Source: JACCZX01 sp963791315 (GTDB lineage Bacteria; Pseudomonadota; Gammaproteobacteria; Burkholderiales; Burkholderiaceae_F). From it: 64,000 nt of DNA. Made by a program: the position numbers and the translations under genes. The notes beneath the pieces were generated by a model. The model saw only the letters and a program-made list of their open reading frames with translations, was not told where the DNA came from and did no database searches. Shown here in pieces: positions 7,509 through 17,484 of this stretch. Numbering within the stretch: position 1 is the stretch's first letter; the number at the start of each line of letters is the position of its first letter. Where the stretch lies: NCBI GenBank assembly GCA_963791315.1, contig CAWBRQ010000005.1:124001-188000 (forward strand), written 5' to 3'.

Positions 7509-9446
7509 CTACTGGCTAAAGCGTGGATCGAGCGCGGTTCCGCGCACGCGCAAACTAACCGGCGCCTGCACACGATTAGTGCCGAGCTCTACCCGAACTC
7601 CGCCCGCCAGCGCCAGGTCAGGCGCAACGGTGAAGTCGCCGCGCGCGGCCATCGCTCCGGCACGGCCACCAGTATCTTCGAAGTGCACGCCATTCGCAGA
7701 TGCAGCCATCACTCCGTCGAACTCGGTGAAGCGGGTCTGGCCCGCCGCCATCGCACCCTGCGAAGCCGCGAGGCCCAGGTTGATTCCGTTCAGTGTCGCC
7801 CAGCGAATCTGAAACGGCCCGGCGATAGCGGTACGTGCAATTGCGTCGTCCAGGCTCGCACCATGGCCGGCCATCGTCAGACTCATCGTCGCGGTTCCCT
7901 GTACTGCTGTCGGCGGGCCCTCGCCGCTCGGCGCTTGTCCGGCTGGTCGCAGCGTCTGCAAGACAGACTCGACGTCGATATTGGAAGCGCCGGCTATGCC
8001 GGTAATGGCCCATTCGACATCGGTCGCCGCGTAGACGGTACCGCTCGTCATGCCGAAGAATCCCGCGAGCGTGAAGTCGGAAACTTCGATCACATTGTCG
8101 AAGATGCGCCCAGTCGCCTGAATTTCGTTCCACCGAACCCTTGGCCCGAATGGCGGCATCCAGCGGTCAGCGCTCAACCGGAACTCGATCGACTCGCGGC
8201 GATCGGGCAATCGCCCCGGTCGAAACGACAACTGCATCGTCCCGTCGATGTTTAGTGGCCGCAACACAAGCGGGCCAAATGTGCCGTCGCTCGTACGACG
8301 CAAAACCCCTTCGAATGCGTCGGGAAACAGGCGCGAGTCGGCGATTCGTACCGATGCAAAGCGGATCGTAGAAATCTTGCTCGGTAACTCGCGTGCGCCG
8401 CCCGGTAGCGTGCGAACGATGTAAGCCGCTTGCGCCGGCGTCACGACTAGCGGCGCTATGAGCGCTTCGCTCCAGACCCAGTTACCGCCGCGTATCGCGC
8501 TCCAGAGATCTTTCCAGTTGATCAGCAGCGAAATCTCGTCGGCCTTGAACTGGCCGCCGACATCGATACCGCGCACGATCAGGCGCGGGGTCGGAGAAAA
8601 TCTGAAGTCGCTGTCCGCGACAACAACGGGTCGCCTGAATACAGCGGTCAAGCGTTCGGCCACGCGCGCCGCCGAAGTTTCCTCGCGCAGTGGTGCCACA
8701 GTCGCGTAGATGCCGGCTGCGATGACGGCGAGGACTGCAACCATCAAGAGCCGCTTCATCCATACGCGCAGAATCTCGCGGCGCCTCCCGTCCGAATACT
8801 CGTCTGCCTCGGCGCGGTCTCGTTCTTCCTGCAGGTCCAGCCGATCCGGAACGTTGACCGTCGTAATCGCCCAATGCGTCGAGGCGCCGTTCAGTTCAGA
8901 CGATATGGTGGTGGTCGTATCGAGCCGCTTGCCGCGACGTCTGTGCGAGCGCTTACTCTCCGGCTCTGGTTTGTCAGACCTCGCCTTTCGAACAGGCTCT
9001 GGCGATCCAACTGGCCGGCCCATGATCGTAACTTCCCGCGCGAGCTGCGCGGCAGCTCGCTCGACACTGGCGCGCACCATCTCCGCGGCGACAGCTTCCT
9101 CGGAGTCGCCGAAGACCGTGACCGGATCGAGATCGGTCTGTTCCAAAAAATGCGCGACCGCTTCAGGTTCGAGGGGGGTCGTGTCAGGCGCCACCGATCC
9201 GTTGCCTTTACCTGCCTCATAGCTGATCGGCTCGACCAAGTTCGCAGCCTGCAACTTGCGCAGCGCGCGCTCGATGCGCTCATCGTTCAGGCTGGGGAGT
9301 CGCGTCTTTAGACCCGCGACGTTGAGACGGCCGTCCAACAAGATCAGGATCAGCCGCTCGCTTTGCGTGAACTGATGCGACTTTTCATAGACCTCGCGCA
9401 CGCCACGATCGGTCCGTCGATACATCATCGAAACGTTTAACGCCAT
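7509..9446 (-). CDS. AsmA-like single-pass membrane protein with N-terminal winged-helix-like domain
   Basis: This intact 645-residue protein is not one I can name. Residues ~15-75 (SERLILILLDGRLNVAGL..., RALRKLQAANLVEPI) look like the small DG-R winged-helix-like module found at the N-terminus of many betaproteobacterial proteins. Residues ~80-230 are acidic, then strongly basic (SHRRRGKR near 167-173). One membrane helix lies at ~232-250, preceded by basic residues, so the N-terminus should be cytoplasmic. The periplasmic part resembles AsmA/TamB-type beta-rich proteins: an AsmA-like entry (LTAVFRRPVVVADSDFRFSP, residues ~266-285) and a C-terminal segment typical of AsmA family ends (VSLRVRGTALDPRF). 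A role in envelope lipid transport is an inference from AsmA only. The gene abuts the parS pair. Confidence 0.78.
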   Translation of the reverse strand: MALNVSMMYRRTDRGVREVYEKSHQFTQSERLILILLDGRLNVAGLKTRLPSLNDERIERALRKLQAANLVEPISYEAGKGNGSVAPDTTPLEPEAVAHFLEQTDLDPVTVFGDSEEAVAAEMVRASVERAAAQLAREVTIMGRPVGSPEPVRKARSDKPEPESKRSHRRRGKRLDTTTTISSELNGASTHWAITTVNVPDRLDLQEERDRAEADEYSDGRRREILRVWMKRLLMVAVLAVIAAGIYATVAPLREETSAARVAERLTAVFRRPVVVADSDFRFSPTPRLIVRGIDVGGQFKADEISLLINWKDLWSAIRGGNWVWSEALIAPLVVTPAQAAYIVRTLPGGARELPSKISTIRFASVRIADSRLFPDAFEGVLRRTSDGTFGPLVLRPLNIDGTMQLSFRPGRLPDRRESIEFRLSADRWMPPFGPRVRWNEIQATGRIFDNVIEVSDFTLAGFFGMTSGTVYAATDVEWAITGIAGASNIDVESVLQTLRPAGQAPSGEGPPTAVQGTATMSLTMAGHGASLDDAIARTAIAGPFQIRWATLNGINLGLAASQGAMAAGQTRFTEFDGVMAASANGVHFEDTGGRAGAMAARGDFTVAPDLALAGGVRVELGTNRVQAPVSLRVRGTALDPRFSQ

Positions 9447-9616
9447 GCGTGTTATGAGGAGTGCGGCAAGTGCGCTGGTCGTGCGGAGCGAAAGCCCGGA
9501 TCGATCGATTGTATCGACGAAGATGTCGTCTTTACAGACTCCGTTTAGCCGATAAGAGGTGATAACGCCCTGTTTGCGGGCTCTTGAAGCGTCCCGCAGT
9601 TACGACGCAAGCGCAG

Positions 9617-10617
9617 TTACGTAGCGACTGCCAAAGGTGCGCGACGACGCGACCACCAAGCCTGAAATTCGCCGACCAGCCCACGACGAAATGCCATAAC
9701 GCAGATGACGAAGATCAGACCCGATCACGATCGTCACCGCCTCGCCAAGTCCGTTGAACCACTCGATGCCTGTCGTGCGGCCAAGGAATGCGCCGATGTC
9801 ACCGACCTTGTTTTCGAGCGCAACCACAATGAAGGCACCCAGGATCGGTCCGAGCATCGTGCCCATCCCACCCACGAGCACCATCAGGATCACCAGCCCG
9901 GACGTGGTCCAGTGGGCATCGGTCAACGTGGCAAAACCGAGCACCAGCGTCTTGCTTGCACCCGCCAATCCCGCCAGCGCAGCCGACAACACAAACGCAA
10001 GCAACTTGAAGCGCGCGACGTCGTAACCCAGCGAGGTGGCGCGCGGTTCGTTTTCGCGGATCGCTTTCAGTACCTGACCGAATGGCGAATGCACGGTCCG
10101 ATAGATGAGCAAGAACGAGAGCACGAAGATGCCCAGGATCGACGTAGTAAAGCGTCAGGTCCTTGGTCAGGTCAATAAAACCGAGCAGGGTGCCGCGCGG
10201 CACACTCTGCAGCCCGTCCTCACCGCCGGTAAACGGTGCCTGCAGAAAAAGAAAATAAAGCATCTGTGCCAATGCCAGCGTGATCATCGAAAAGTAGATG
10301 CCGCTGCGACGGATCGCGAGCGCGCCCATCACGAAGCCCAGCGCCGCGCCGGCCAACGTGCCGACCAGCAGTCCCACTTCGGTCGGCACGCCCCATACCT
10401 TCAGTGCGTGGCCCGCGGCGTACGCAGCAACTCCCAGAAACGCCGCATGGCCAAATGACAACAACCCCGTGTAGCCGATCAACAAATTGAACGCGCACGC
10501 AAACAGCGCGAAGCACATCACCTTCATCACGAAGACCGGATACGCACCGAACACCGGCAACAGCGCAACCAGCACCAGCAGTGCAAGAAAAATGGCGAAC
10601 TCTCTAGTTAGCTTCAC
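9617..10617 (-). CDS. livM: Branched-chain amino-acid ABC transporter permease LivM (two frameshifts)
   Basis: This is one of the two membrane subunits of a high-affinity branched-chain amino-acid (or related hydrophobic substrate) importer. The repaired protein is ~333 residues with about nine membrane helices and the LivM motifs LLIGYTGLLSFGHAAFLGVAAY and the coupling-loop stretch KAIRENEPRATSLGYD. Extra bases near 9700 (ATCGGGTCTG for ATCGGTCTG) and 10145 (GTCGATC for GTCATC) shift the frame. After repair the C-terminus reads ...RRRAPLAVAT with stop TAA at 9617-9619. It is the last gene of the livGFKHM cluster. Confidence 0.92.
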
Positions 10618-10618
10618 C

Positions 10619-11507
10619 CTACTTCTCCTTGCCGAACAAACCCGCAGGCCGCAGCAACAGCACGATCGCCATGATGACGAAAACGACGGTGGCAGATGCC
10701 TCGGGATAAAAGACGCGCGTAAAGCCTTCGATGACGCCTAGGCCAAGGCCGGTGAGAATGGAGCCCATGATTGATCCCATGCCACCGATGACCACCACCG
10801 CAAATACGACGATGATCAGATTGCTTCCCATCAGCGGCTGCACCTGCAGTATCGGCGCCGCAAGCACGCCGGCAAAGGCAGCGAGCGCAACGCCAAAGCC
10901 GTAAGTCAAAGTCACCATTAACGGCACGTTGACGCCGAACGCTTCGGTCAACTTGGCGTTTTCAGTACCGGCGCGCAGCAGCGCTCCAAGTTTGGTGCGC
11001 TCGATCACGTACCACGTGCCCAAGCAAACGATCAGCGAAGCAAGCACGACCCACGCTCGGTAGTTGGGCAAGATCATGAAGCCCAGATTGCGCGCGCCGC
11101 TCAGCTGCTCCGGCACTTGATACTGCAACCCCGACACGCCGTAGAACGAGCGGAAAAATCCTTCGATCAGCAGCGTCAAACCAAAGGTCAGCAGCAGGCC
11201 GTACAAATGATCAAGCTTGTACAAGTGCCGCAGCAACAGCCGCTCGATGATGACGCCAAATACGCCAACCAGCAGCGGCGCCACTATCAGCATCACCCAG
11301 TAATTGAGCCCGAAGTAGGTGAGCCCCATCCAGGCAAAGATGGCGCCCATCATGTAGAGCGCGCCGTGCGCAAAATTGATGACGTTCAGCAATCCGAAGA
11401 TCACCGCCAAACCAAGCGACAGGATCGCGTAGAACGAGCCGTTGACCAAGCCCAAGAAGCAGCTGGCTCAACAGAGCTGGCAGTGGAATGCCAAAGAGTT
11501 CGGTCAC
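10619..11507 (-). CDS. livH: Branched-chain amino-acid ABC transporter permease LivH (frameshift)
   Basis: This is the partner permease of LivM. The protein has ~295 residues and eight or so membrane helices. Family motifs are NGSFYAILSLGLAVIFGLLNVINFAHG near the N-terminus and the cytoplasmic coupling segment RAGTENAKLTEAFG. The N-terminus (MTELFGIPLPALLSQLLLG) is in another frame: a T is duplicated near 11450 (GGGCTTGGTC for GGGCTGGTC). I therefore start at GTG 11505-11507. The stop at 10619 is one base before livM. Confidence 0.92.
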
Positions 11508-11583
11508 GACGGCAAGGGGAAAGGCCGCCGGGCTAAACGGCGCAACACGGCCGCTTAAACCCGGCGAGGCATTACTTCTTCGT

Positions 11584-12792
11584 CTACTCAGCGAGCACTT
11601 CGATTGCTGCGAGCGGCTGATACGCCTCTTCGCCCGGGATGGTCTGTGCAACCTTGAAGTAGTCCCACGGCTCCTTCGATTCAGCCGGGGTCTTCACCTG
11701 CATCAGATACATCTCGTGGATCATGCGGCCGTCGGCACGGATGTAGCCGCCCTTGGCGAACATGTCGTTGATCTTCTGCTTCTTCAGCTGCGCCATCACC
11801 GCGTCGGCTTCATCGGTACCGGCAGCCTTGACCGCTGCCAGATAGGTGGAAACGGCCGAGTAGTCGCCCGCCTGCAGCATCGACGGCATGCGCTTCATCT
11901 TGCCGAAGAATTTCTGCGCCCATGCACGCGATTCGGCTGATCTGGTTCCAGTACCAGCCATCGGTCAGGTACATGCCCTGTGTGGTCGGCAAGCCGAGGC
12001 TGTGGATGTCGTTGATGAACATCAGCAGGCCGGCGAGCTTCATGTTCTTGGTGACGCCGAACTCGTTGGCGGCCTTGATCGAGTTGATCGTGTCGCCACC
12101 GGCGTTTGCGAGCCCGAGAATCTGCGCCTTGCTGTTCTGAGCCTGCAGCAGGAATGAAGAGAAGTCGGACGCCGACAGCGGATGACGCACTGCGCCGACC
12201 ACTGTGCCGCCGGCTGCCTTCACGACGTCGCCGGTGTCCTTTTCGAGCGAGTGGCCAAATGCGTAGTCCGCGGTCAGGAAGAACCAGCTCTTGCCGCCGC
12301 TCTTCACGACCGCCGCGCCGGTGCCCTTGGCGAGTGCGACGTGTCGTATGCGTAGTGCACGATGTACGGCGAGCAATCTTCATTGGTCAAGCGCGATGAG
12401 GCCGCGCCGACCGAGATGTAGGGCTTCTTCTTCTCGGTAGCCACTTTCGCAGCCGCGAGCGCAGTGGCCGAATTGGTGCCGCCGATGATCACGTCAGCGC
12501 CGTTCTGGTCGATCCACTCGCGCACCTTCGAAGATGCGATGTCGGCCTTGTTTTGATGGTCTGCCGAAATCAGCTCGATTTTCTTGCCCGGAAATTCCTT
12601 TTGCATGTCTGCGATGGCCATGCGGATCGCTTCGACACCGCCCGGACCGTCGATGTCTGAGTACAGCGAAGACATGTCGGTAATGAAGCCGATGGTGATC
12701 TTGTCGCCGGAAAGTGTCTGCGCGCCGGCGACCGACGTGCCGAACGCTAGACCGCATGCCGCCAGCGCGGCACATATTTTGTTCAACTTCAT
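11584..12792 (-). CDS. livK: Branched-chain amino-acid ABC transporter substrate-binding protein (frameshifted)
   Basis: This is the periplasmic receptor of the Liv importer (peripla_BP_6 family). A Sec signal peptide (MKLNKICAALAACGLAFGTSVAGA) is followed by ITIGFITDMSSLYSDIDGPGG, typical of LivK-like receptors that take aromatic or branched compounds. Later landmarks are YAFGHSLEKD, LSASDFSSFL and the C-terminal YIRADGRMIHEMYL. The repaired length is ~400 residues. The frame changes near 12345 and 11935, and the three segments are collinear with the family. The gene lies between livF and livH, a common arrangement in Burkholderiales. Confidence 0.9.
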
Positions 12793-12832
12793 TGCTTCTC
12801 CTTCACTCGATCCCGATTCAACGGTGTGTTAG

Positions 12833-13550
12833 TCAAACTCCAAGAAGCTCGTGCAGCGTTGCTTCCTTCGCGCGCAGTTGCGCTGCGGCGAACGATTCAA
12901 CGATCTTGCCGTGCTCCATGACATAAAAACGGTCGGCCAGAGGCGCCGCAAAGCGGAAGTTCTGTTCGACCATCACGATGGTGTAGCCCTTGGCTTTCAG
13001 AGTCCGGATCATCTCCGCCAGCTTGTTGACGATCACCGGCGCCAGGCCTTCTGAAATCTCATCCAGCAGCAGCAGATGCGCACCGGTGCGCAGTATGCGC
13101 GCCACAGCGAGCATCTGCTGTTCACCGCCCGACAGGCGCGAGCCTTGAGACTTCGCACGTTCCTTCAAGTTAGGAAACATCGCGTAAATCTCATCGACGC
13201 TCATGCCGCTGTTCCCATTGACCGCGGCTCCTACCTGCGGCGGCAGCATCAGGTTTTCCTCGCACGACAGGCTCGCAAAAATGCCGCGTTCTTCGGGGCA
13301 ATAGCCAATTCCGAGATGTGCGATGCGATACGTTCTCAGGCCGATCGTCTCTTTGCCATCGACCTGGATCGAACCCTTGCGCGCACCGGTCAGTCCGAGG
13401 ATCGACCTCATCGTCGTCGTGCGCCCCGCGCCGTTACGTCCCAACAAGGTCACGACTTCACCTTTGCGCGACGTGCAAATCGACGCCATGCAGGATGTGC
13501 GATTCGCCATACCAGGCGTGCAGATTCTTGATTTCGAGCGCTGCAGTCAT
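12833..13550 (-). CDS. livF: Branched-chain amino-acid ABC transporter ATP-binding protein LivF (frameshift)
   Basis: This is one of the two ATPases of the Liv importer. After repair the protein is ~238 residues starting MTAALEIKNLHAWYGESHI at ATG 13548-13550. A duplicated C near 13470 (GCGCAAAGG for GCGAAAGG) breaks the frame after residue 26. The ABC signature is RLSGGEQQMLAVARIL, Walker B is LLLLDEISEGL, and the switch His is preserved in the VEQN region. The Walker A reads GRNGAGRTTT, with arginine where lysine is usual. I believe this substitution occurs in some proteobacterial LivF proteins, but it should be checked. It lies 7 bases downstream of livG. Confidence 0.9.
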
Positions 13551-13557
13551 GGCACTT

Positions 13558-14337
13558 CTAATGTCCGATTCCTTCAAGCTGAGTCTGTGCCGTTCCCATA
13601 TACGCTTCCTTGACTGCCGGATCGTTCGATACCTGCTCGTACGGCCCCTCGGCCAGTAACGCTCCGCGCGCCAGCACCGTGATGCGATCCGAAATGCCCG
13701 AGATGACGCTCATGTTGTGCTCCACCATCATCACGGTGCGGCCGGCAGCAACGCGCTTGATCAATTCGGTCACGCGCGCCACATCTTCGTGCCCCATGCC
13801 TTGCGTGGGTTCGTCCAGCAGCATCAGTTCCGGCTCCGTCGCCAACGTCGTTGCGATTTCAAGCGCTCGCTTGCGGCCGTAAGGAAGCGACACCGTTTCG
13901 ACGTGAGCGAAAGAGCCCAGATCCACCTGGTCCAGCAACTCGAGCGCGCGTCCATTCATCGAGTGCAGCACTCTCTCGCTGCGCCAGAAGCGAAACGATT
14001 GATCCGTCGCACGTTGCAACGCGATTCGCACGTTCTCCAGCACCGTTAGGTGCGGAAACACAGATGAGATTTGAAACGAACGCACGATCCCACGCCGAGC
14101 AACCTGGACCGGCGAGTCGCGTGTGATGTCGATGCCGTTGAAGAGAATCTGGCCGCGCGTCGGCGTCAGAAATTTCGTTAACAGATTGAAGCAGGTCGTC
14201 TTGCCGGCGCCGTTCGGTCCGATCAGCGCGTGAATCGTGCCGCGCTGGACCTTCAAGTTGACGTTATCGACGGCGACAAAGCCCTTGAACTCCTTGGTGA
14301 GGCCGCGGGTTTCGAGAATGACATCAGGCGTACTCAT
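13558..14337 (-). CDS. livG: Branched-chain amino-acid ABC transporter ATP-binding protein LivG
   Basis: This is the first gene of the liv cluster and is intact at 259 residues. It has the Walker A motif GPNGAGKTT (residues ~38-46) with canonical lysine, the LivG-specific insertion GIVRSFQISSVFPHLTVLENV, the Walker B LMLLDEPTQGM and the switch VEHNM. The signature motif region reads SLPYGRKRALEIATTLA; the canonical LSGGQ is here LPYGR, which is the normal LivG variant. The ATG is at 14335-14337. Confidence 0.94.
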   Translation of the reverse strand: MSTPDVILETRGLTKEFKGFVAVDNVNLKVQRGTIHALIGPNGAGKTTCFNLLTKFLTPTRGQILFNGIDITRDSPVQVARRGIVRSFQISSVFPHLTVLENVRIALQRATDQSFRFWRSERVLHSMNGRALELLDQVDLGSFAHVETVSLPYGRKRALEIATTLATEPELMLLDEPTQGMGHEDVARVTELIKRVAAGRTVMMVEHNMSVISGISDRITVLARGALLAEGPYEQVSNDPAVKEAYMGTAQTQLEGIGH

Positions 14338-14381
14338 CGGGGAAGCGCGAGTATCTGTAAAAACCCTGGGGGTTGCAAGCG

Positions 14382-14411
14382 CAAAGAGCCCCGTGCTTCT
14401 ACTCGGGACTC
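14382..14411 (-). terminator. Weak hairpin downstream of pckG
   Basis: Between the pckG stop and livG a GAGTCCCG / CGGGGCTC-type stem with one mismatch is followed on the minus strand by only three T residues. It could attenuate read-through from pckG into liv, but the T run is short. Confidence 0.3.
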
Positions 14412-14421
14412 GCGTTGGTGC

Positions 14422-16282
14422 TTATTCGCCGAGCCGATGTGCAAATTTGCGCTTGGCGTCTTCGAGCTCGCGCGGCAACCTACCTGCCAGTTTGGCGAAC
14501 AACTCCGTGTGCGAACGAATTTCCTTGCGCCAGTCATCGAGGTTGATCGAAGTGATCGCGTCGAACTTCGCGCGCGGGAACTCCAGACCTTGCCACTCCA
14601 TATCTTCATAGCGCGGGGACACACCAAACACATGCTCGGTACCCGAAGCTTTGACCTTCCACCCGGTCAACGATCCATTTCAGCACGCGCATGTTCTCGC
14701 CAAAGCCGGGCCATACGAATTTGCCATCGTCACCCGTGCGAAACCAATTGACCGTGAAGATTTTCGGCGGCCGGGCACCCTTGGCCGCTACGCCGGCGCC
14801 CAAGCGCCAGCCAGTGCGCAAAGTAGTCACCCATGTTGTAGCCGCAAAACGGCAGCATCGCGAACGGGTCACGGCGCAGCACGCCCTGCGCGCCTGCCTG
14901 CGCCGCAGTGGTTTCCGAGCCCATTGTCGCTGCCATGTAGACGCCTTCAACCCAGTCGCGAGCCTCCGTCACCAGCGGAACAGTAGTTGAGCGACGGCCA
15001 CCAAAGAGGAACGCATCAAGTGGAACGCCACTCGGATCCTCCCAATCGTCGTCAATGGCGGGGCACTGCGCCGCGGGTACCGTAAACCTCGCATTCGGAT
15101 GCGCTGCTTTGCGCCCCGCTTCGCCGTCCTTTGGCGTCCAGTCTTTTCCCTGCCAGTCGATCAGGTGAGCGGGCGCGGGCCCCATGCCTTCCCACCAGAC
15201 GTCACCGTCATCGGTCAACGCGACGTTGGTGAAGATCACATCCTCGCGCAGTGTCGCCATCGCATTGCGATTGGTTTTTTCCGAGGTGCCGGGCGCTACG
15301 CCGAAAAAGCCGGCTTCCGGATTGATCGCGTACAGCCGCCCATCCTTGCCCGGCTTGATCCACGCGATGTCCTCGCCGACGGTCGTTACGGTCCAGCCCG
15401 AAAACGCTGCAGGCGGAATCAGCATCGCGAAATTGGTCTTGCCGCACGCCGACGGAAACGCAGCGCCGATGTGATATTTCTTGCCCGCGGGCGATGTAAC
15501 TCCAAGGACCAGCATGTGCTCGGCGAGCCAACCAAGCCCGTCGGTCTGCGCCGCATCGCGCGCCATGCACGATGCGATGCGCAGCGCCAGACATTTCTTT
15601 CCGAGCAATGCATTGCCGCCATAGCCGGATCCGAACGACCAAATTTCGCGCGTCTGCGGAAAGTGGACGATGTACTTGGTCGCGTTGCACGGCCACGGCA
15701 CATCCTTTTCACCGGCCGCCAGGGGCTTACCAACCGAATGAACGCACGGCACGAACTCGCCGTCGGGTCCGAGCGCATCAACGACTGCGCGCCCCATGCG
15801 CGTCATGATCCGCATGTTGACGACGACGTAGGCGCTGTCGGAAATCTCGACGCCGATCTGCGAAAGGGGGCTGCCCAACGGACCCATCGAAAATGGGATC
15901 ACGTACATCGTGCGGCCGCGCATCGAGCCCGCGAACACCCGTTCAACGTCGCTCGCATCTGCGCCGGATCGATCCAGTGATTGGTCGGGCCCGCGTCATC
16001 CTTGGTTTCGCTGCAAATGAAGGTACGGTCTTCGACCCGCGCGACATCCAGCGGATCGGAAAGTGCGAGAAAACTGCCCGGTCGCTTGGTCGCATTCAAC
16101 CGGCGAAAGGTGCCGGCGGCCACAAGCTCGTCACACAACCGGTCGTACTCCTGCTGCGATCCATCACACCAGACGACACGCGCCGGCTGCACCAAGCGCG
16201 CGACGTCATTCACCCAGGCCTTGAGCTTTGTGTTTTTGACGTACGACGGAGCGGTCACCGCTCCGGAAAGCACTGCGCTCAT
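14422..16282 (-). CDS. pckG: GTP-dependent phosphoenolpyruvate carboxykinase (frameshifted)
   Basis: This enzyme converts oxaloacetate plus GTP to PEP, CO2 and GDP in gluconeogenesis. The repaired length is ~619 residues, normal for the GTP class. The N-terminus is MSAVLSGAVTAPSYVKN. Catalytic landmarks are the kinase-1a P-loop with the reactive cysteine FPSACGKTN, kinase-2 TVGEDIAWI, and YVIPFSMGP and FCGYNMGDYF, all characteristic of GTP-PEPCK. Frame changes occur near 15955, 14790 and 14650, each flanked by conserved sequence. It stands alone between the liv cluster and a cold-shock gene. Confidence 0.94.
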
Positions 16283-16399
16283 TACCTGCCTCCAATCGTC
16301 ACTTCGTCGTTCGCGAAGCGCTCGTTGTCCGTTGCAAACGGCGGGCCGGCCATTCTAGCCGGGTCGGTCGCAGCGGCTTGGCCGAGCGGTGGCATGTCC

Positions 16400-16430
16400 A
16401 CAAAACGGTGGCCCCTGCGAAGGAGCCACC
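16400..16430 (-). terminator. Rho-independent terminator of the cold-shock gene
   Basis: A strong stem lies 17 bases after the csp stop on the minus strand: ggtggctcc pairs with ggggccacc around a six-base loop (16407-16430) and is followed by GTTTTG. The structure and position are textbook. Confidence 0.8.
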
Positions 16431-16447
16431 GAAGCAGTTAGCTGAAG

Positions 16448-16654
16448 TTAGGCGACGATGTCGATCTCTACCGCCTGCGGACCTTTTTGACCCTGCTGTA
16501 CTTGGTACTCGACCTTCTGGTTTTCCTTCAAGGTACGGAACCCCTTTGCTTTGATGCCACTGTAGTGTGCGAACAGATCAGCCCCGCCATCATCGGGCTT
16601 GATAAAGCCAAAGCCCTTGGTTTCGTTAAACCATTTCACTGTCCCTGTCGGCAT
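16448..16654 (-). CDS. Cold-shock-domain protein
   Basis: This is a 68-residue single cold-shock domain that binds single-stranded nucleic acid. RNP1 is KGFGFI (residues 13-18) and RNP2 is LFAHYS, with a tyrosine where the consensus has phenylalanine. The start is ATG 16652-16654, preceded by GGAG at a good distance. The open frame extends further upstream without support. The 230 bases upstream to the next gene may be a long 5' leader, as in other csp genes, but I could not define a cold-box. It has its own terminator. Confidence 0.95.
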   Translation of the reverse strand: MPTGTVKWFNETKGFGFIKPDDGGADLFAHYSGIKAKGFRTLKENQKVEYQVQQGQKGPQAVEIDIVA

Positions 16655-16886
16655 TTCATAACTCCGAAGAAACGCGGGAAGCGCCCGCGACGCGCAAGCG
16701 ATGGCTGGGATTTCCAAGGAGTGACGAAGGAGTACTGCGACAGGAGCGGCACGTTGAGGCTGCGCCGCTGGCAATGGCTTCCGAATTCATCGAACGAACT
16801 TGATGGAGCGATCCCACAGCGATAGTCGACTGCGATTTGACGCTACACCAGCGTTTGCCAAAAAGCTAGCCGCGGCGGATCCGGCG

Positions 16887-17484
16887 CTAGGGCGACCACG
16901 GCCGCGTCATATCGGCCGGCAGCAGCGAATAGTGTGCGGCGTCAAAGCGTGCGTCGCCGTGCACAATTCCGTGTCGAGTCACGCCTTCAAAGCTGGCGCC
17001 GGCACGCTCCGCAGCGCGACGGCTCGACGTGTTGTCAAGTCGAATCCGCATCGACGCGCGCACCAGCTTCAGCTCGTTGAATCCAAACGCAGCGATCGCG
17101 CGAATCGCCGTGCTGGCAACACCGCGACCACGCGCGGCTTTGCGCACCCAATAGCCGAGTTCGGCCTCTCGCTTGCCGTACAACAACACGTCATGCAGAC
17201 CGGCGCCACCGAGAAGCGCGCCGTCGCTCTTGCGTCGGATCAACATCGGAAACGCGGTTTGATTGGTCCACATCTGGTCCGCTGTTTCGAACCAGCGCTC
17301 GACGTCTGCTGCGGCCATAGTCCGCGTGACACCAAGGCATCCAGCGCGCGAGCGTAGCTTTCGATTCAAGAACCGCCTGTAGGAATTCATCGGCATCGTG
17401 CTTAGCCGCAGCCACCAACGGCGTTAGCTCGAGTTCCGGCGCCAATGCTGTCGCAAGCTGCGGCGAAGTCGATTTACCTTGCAC
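16887..17484 (-). CDS. RimJ/RimL-type GNAT acetyltransferase (frameshift)
   Basis: This is a GNAT acetyltransferase of the RimJ/RimL (protein N-terminal alanine) type, ~198 residues. The N-terminal half has the family pattern LELTPLVAAAKHDADEFL and LARWMPW. After a frame change near 17325 come IRRKSDGALLGGAGLH, ELGYWVRKAARGRGVASTAI (the acetyl-CoA motif) and NTSSRRAAERAGASFEG. The substrate cannot be told from sequence. The likely GTG start (17482-17484) overlaps the end of the AbrB-type gene by 11 bases, so the two are translationally coupled. Confidence 0.85.

Noticed and set aside
9447..9616. Possible stem (GCGGG/CCCGC) between the AsmA-like gene and livM
   Set aside because: The stem is only five bases with a 12-base loop and no T run, not enough to call a terminator.
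15099..15980. Plus-strand ORF of 293 codons opposite pckG
   Set aside because: It is antisense to PEPCK, whose motifs are unambiguous.
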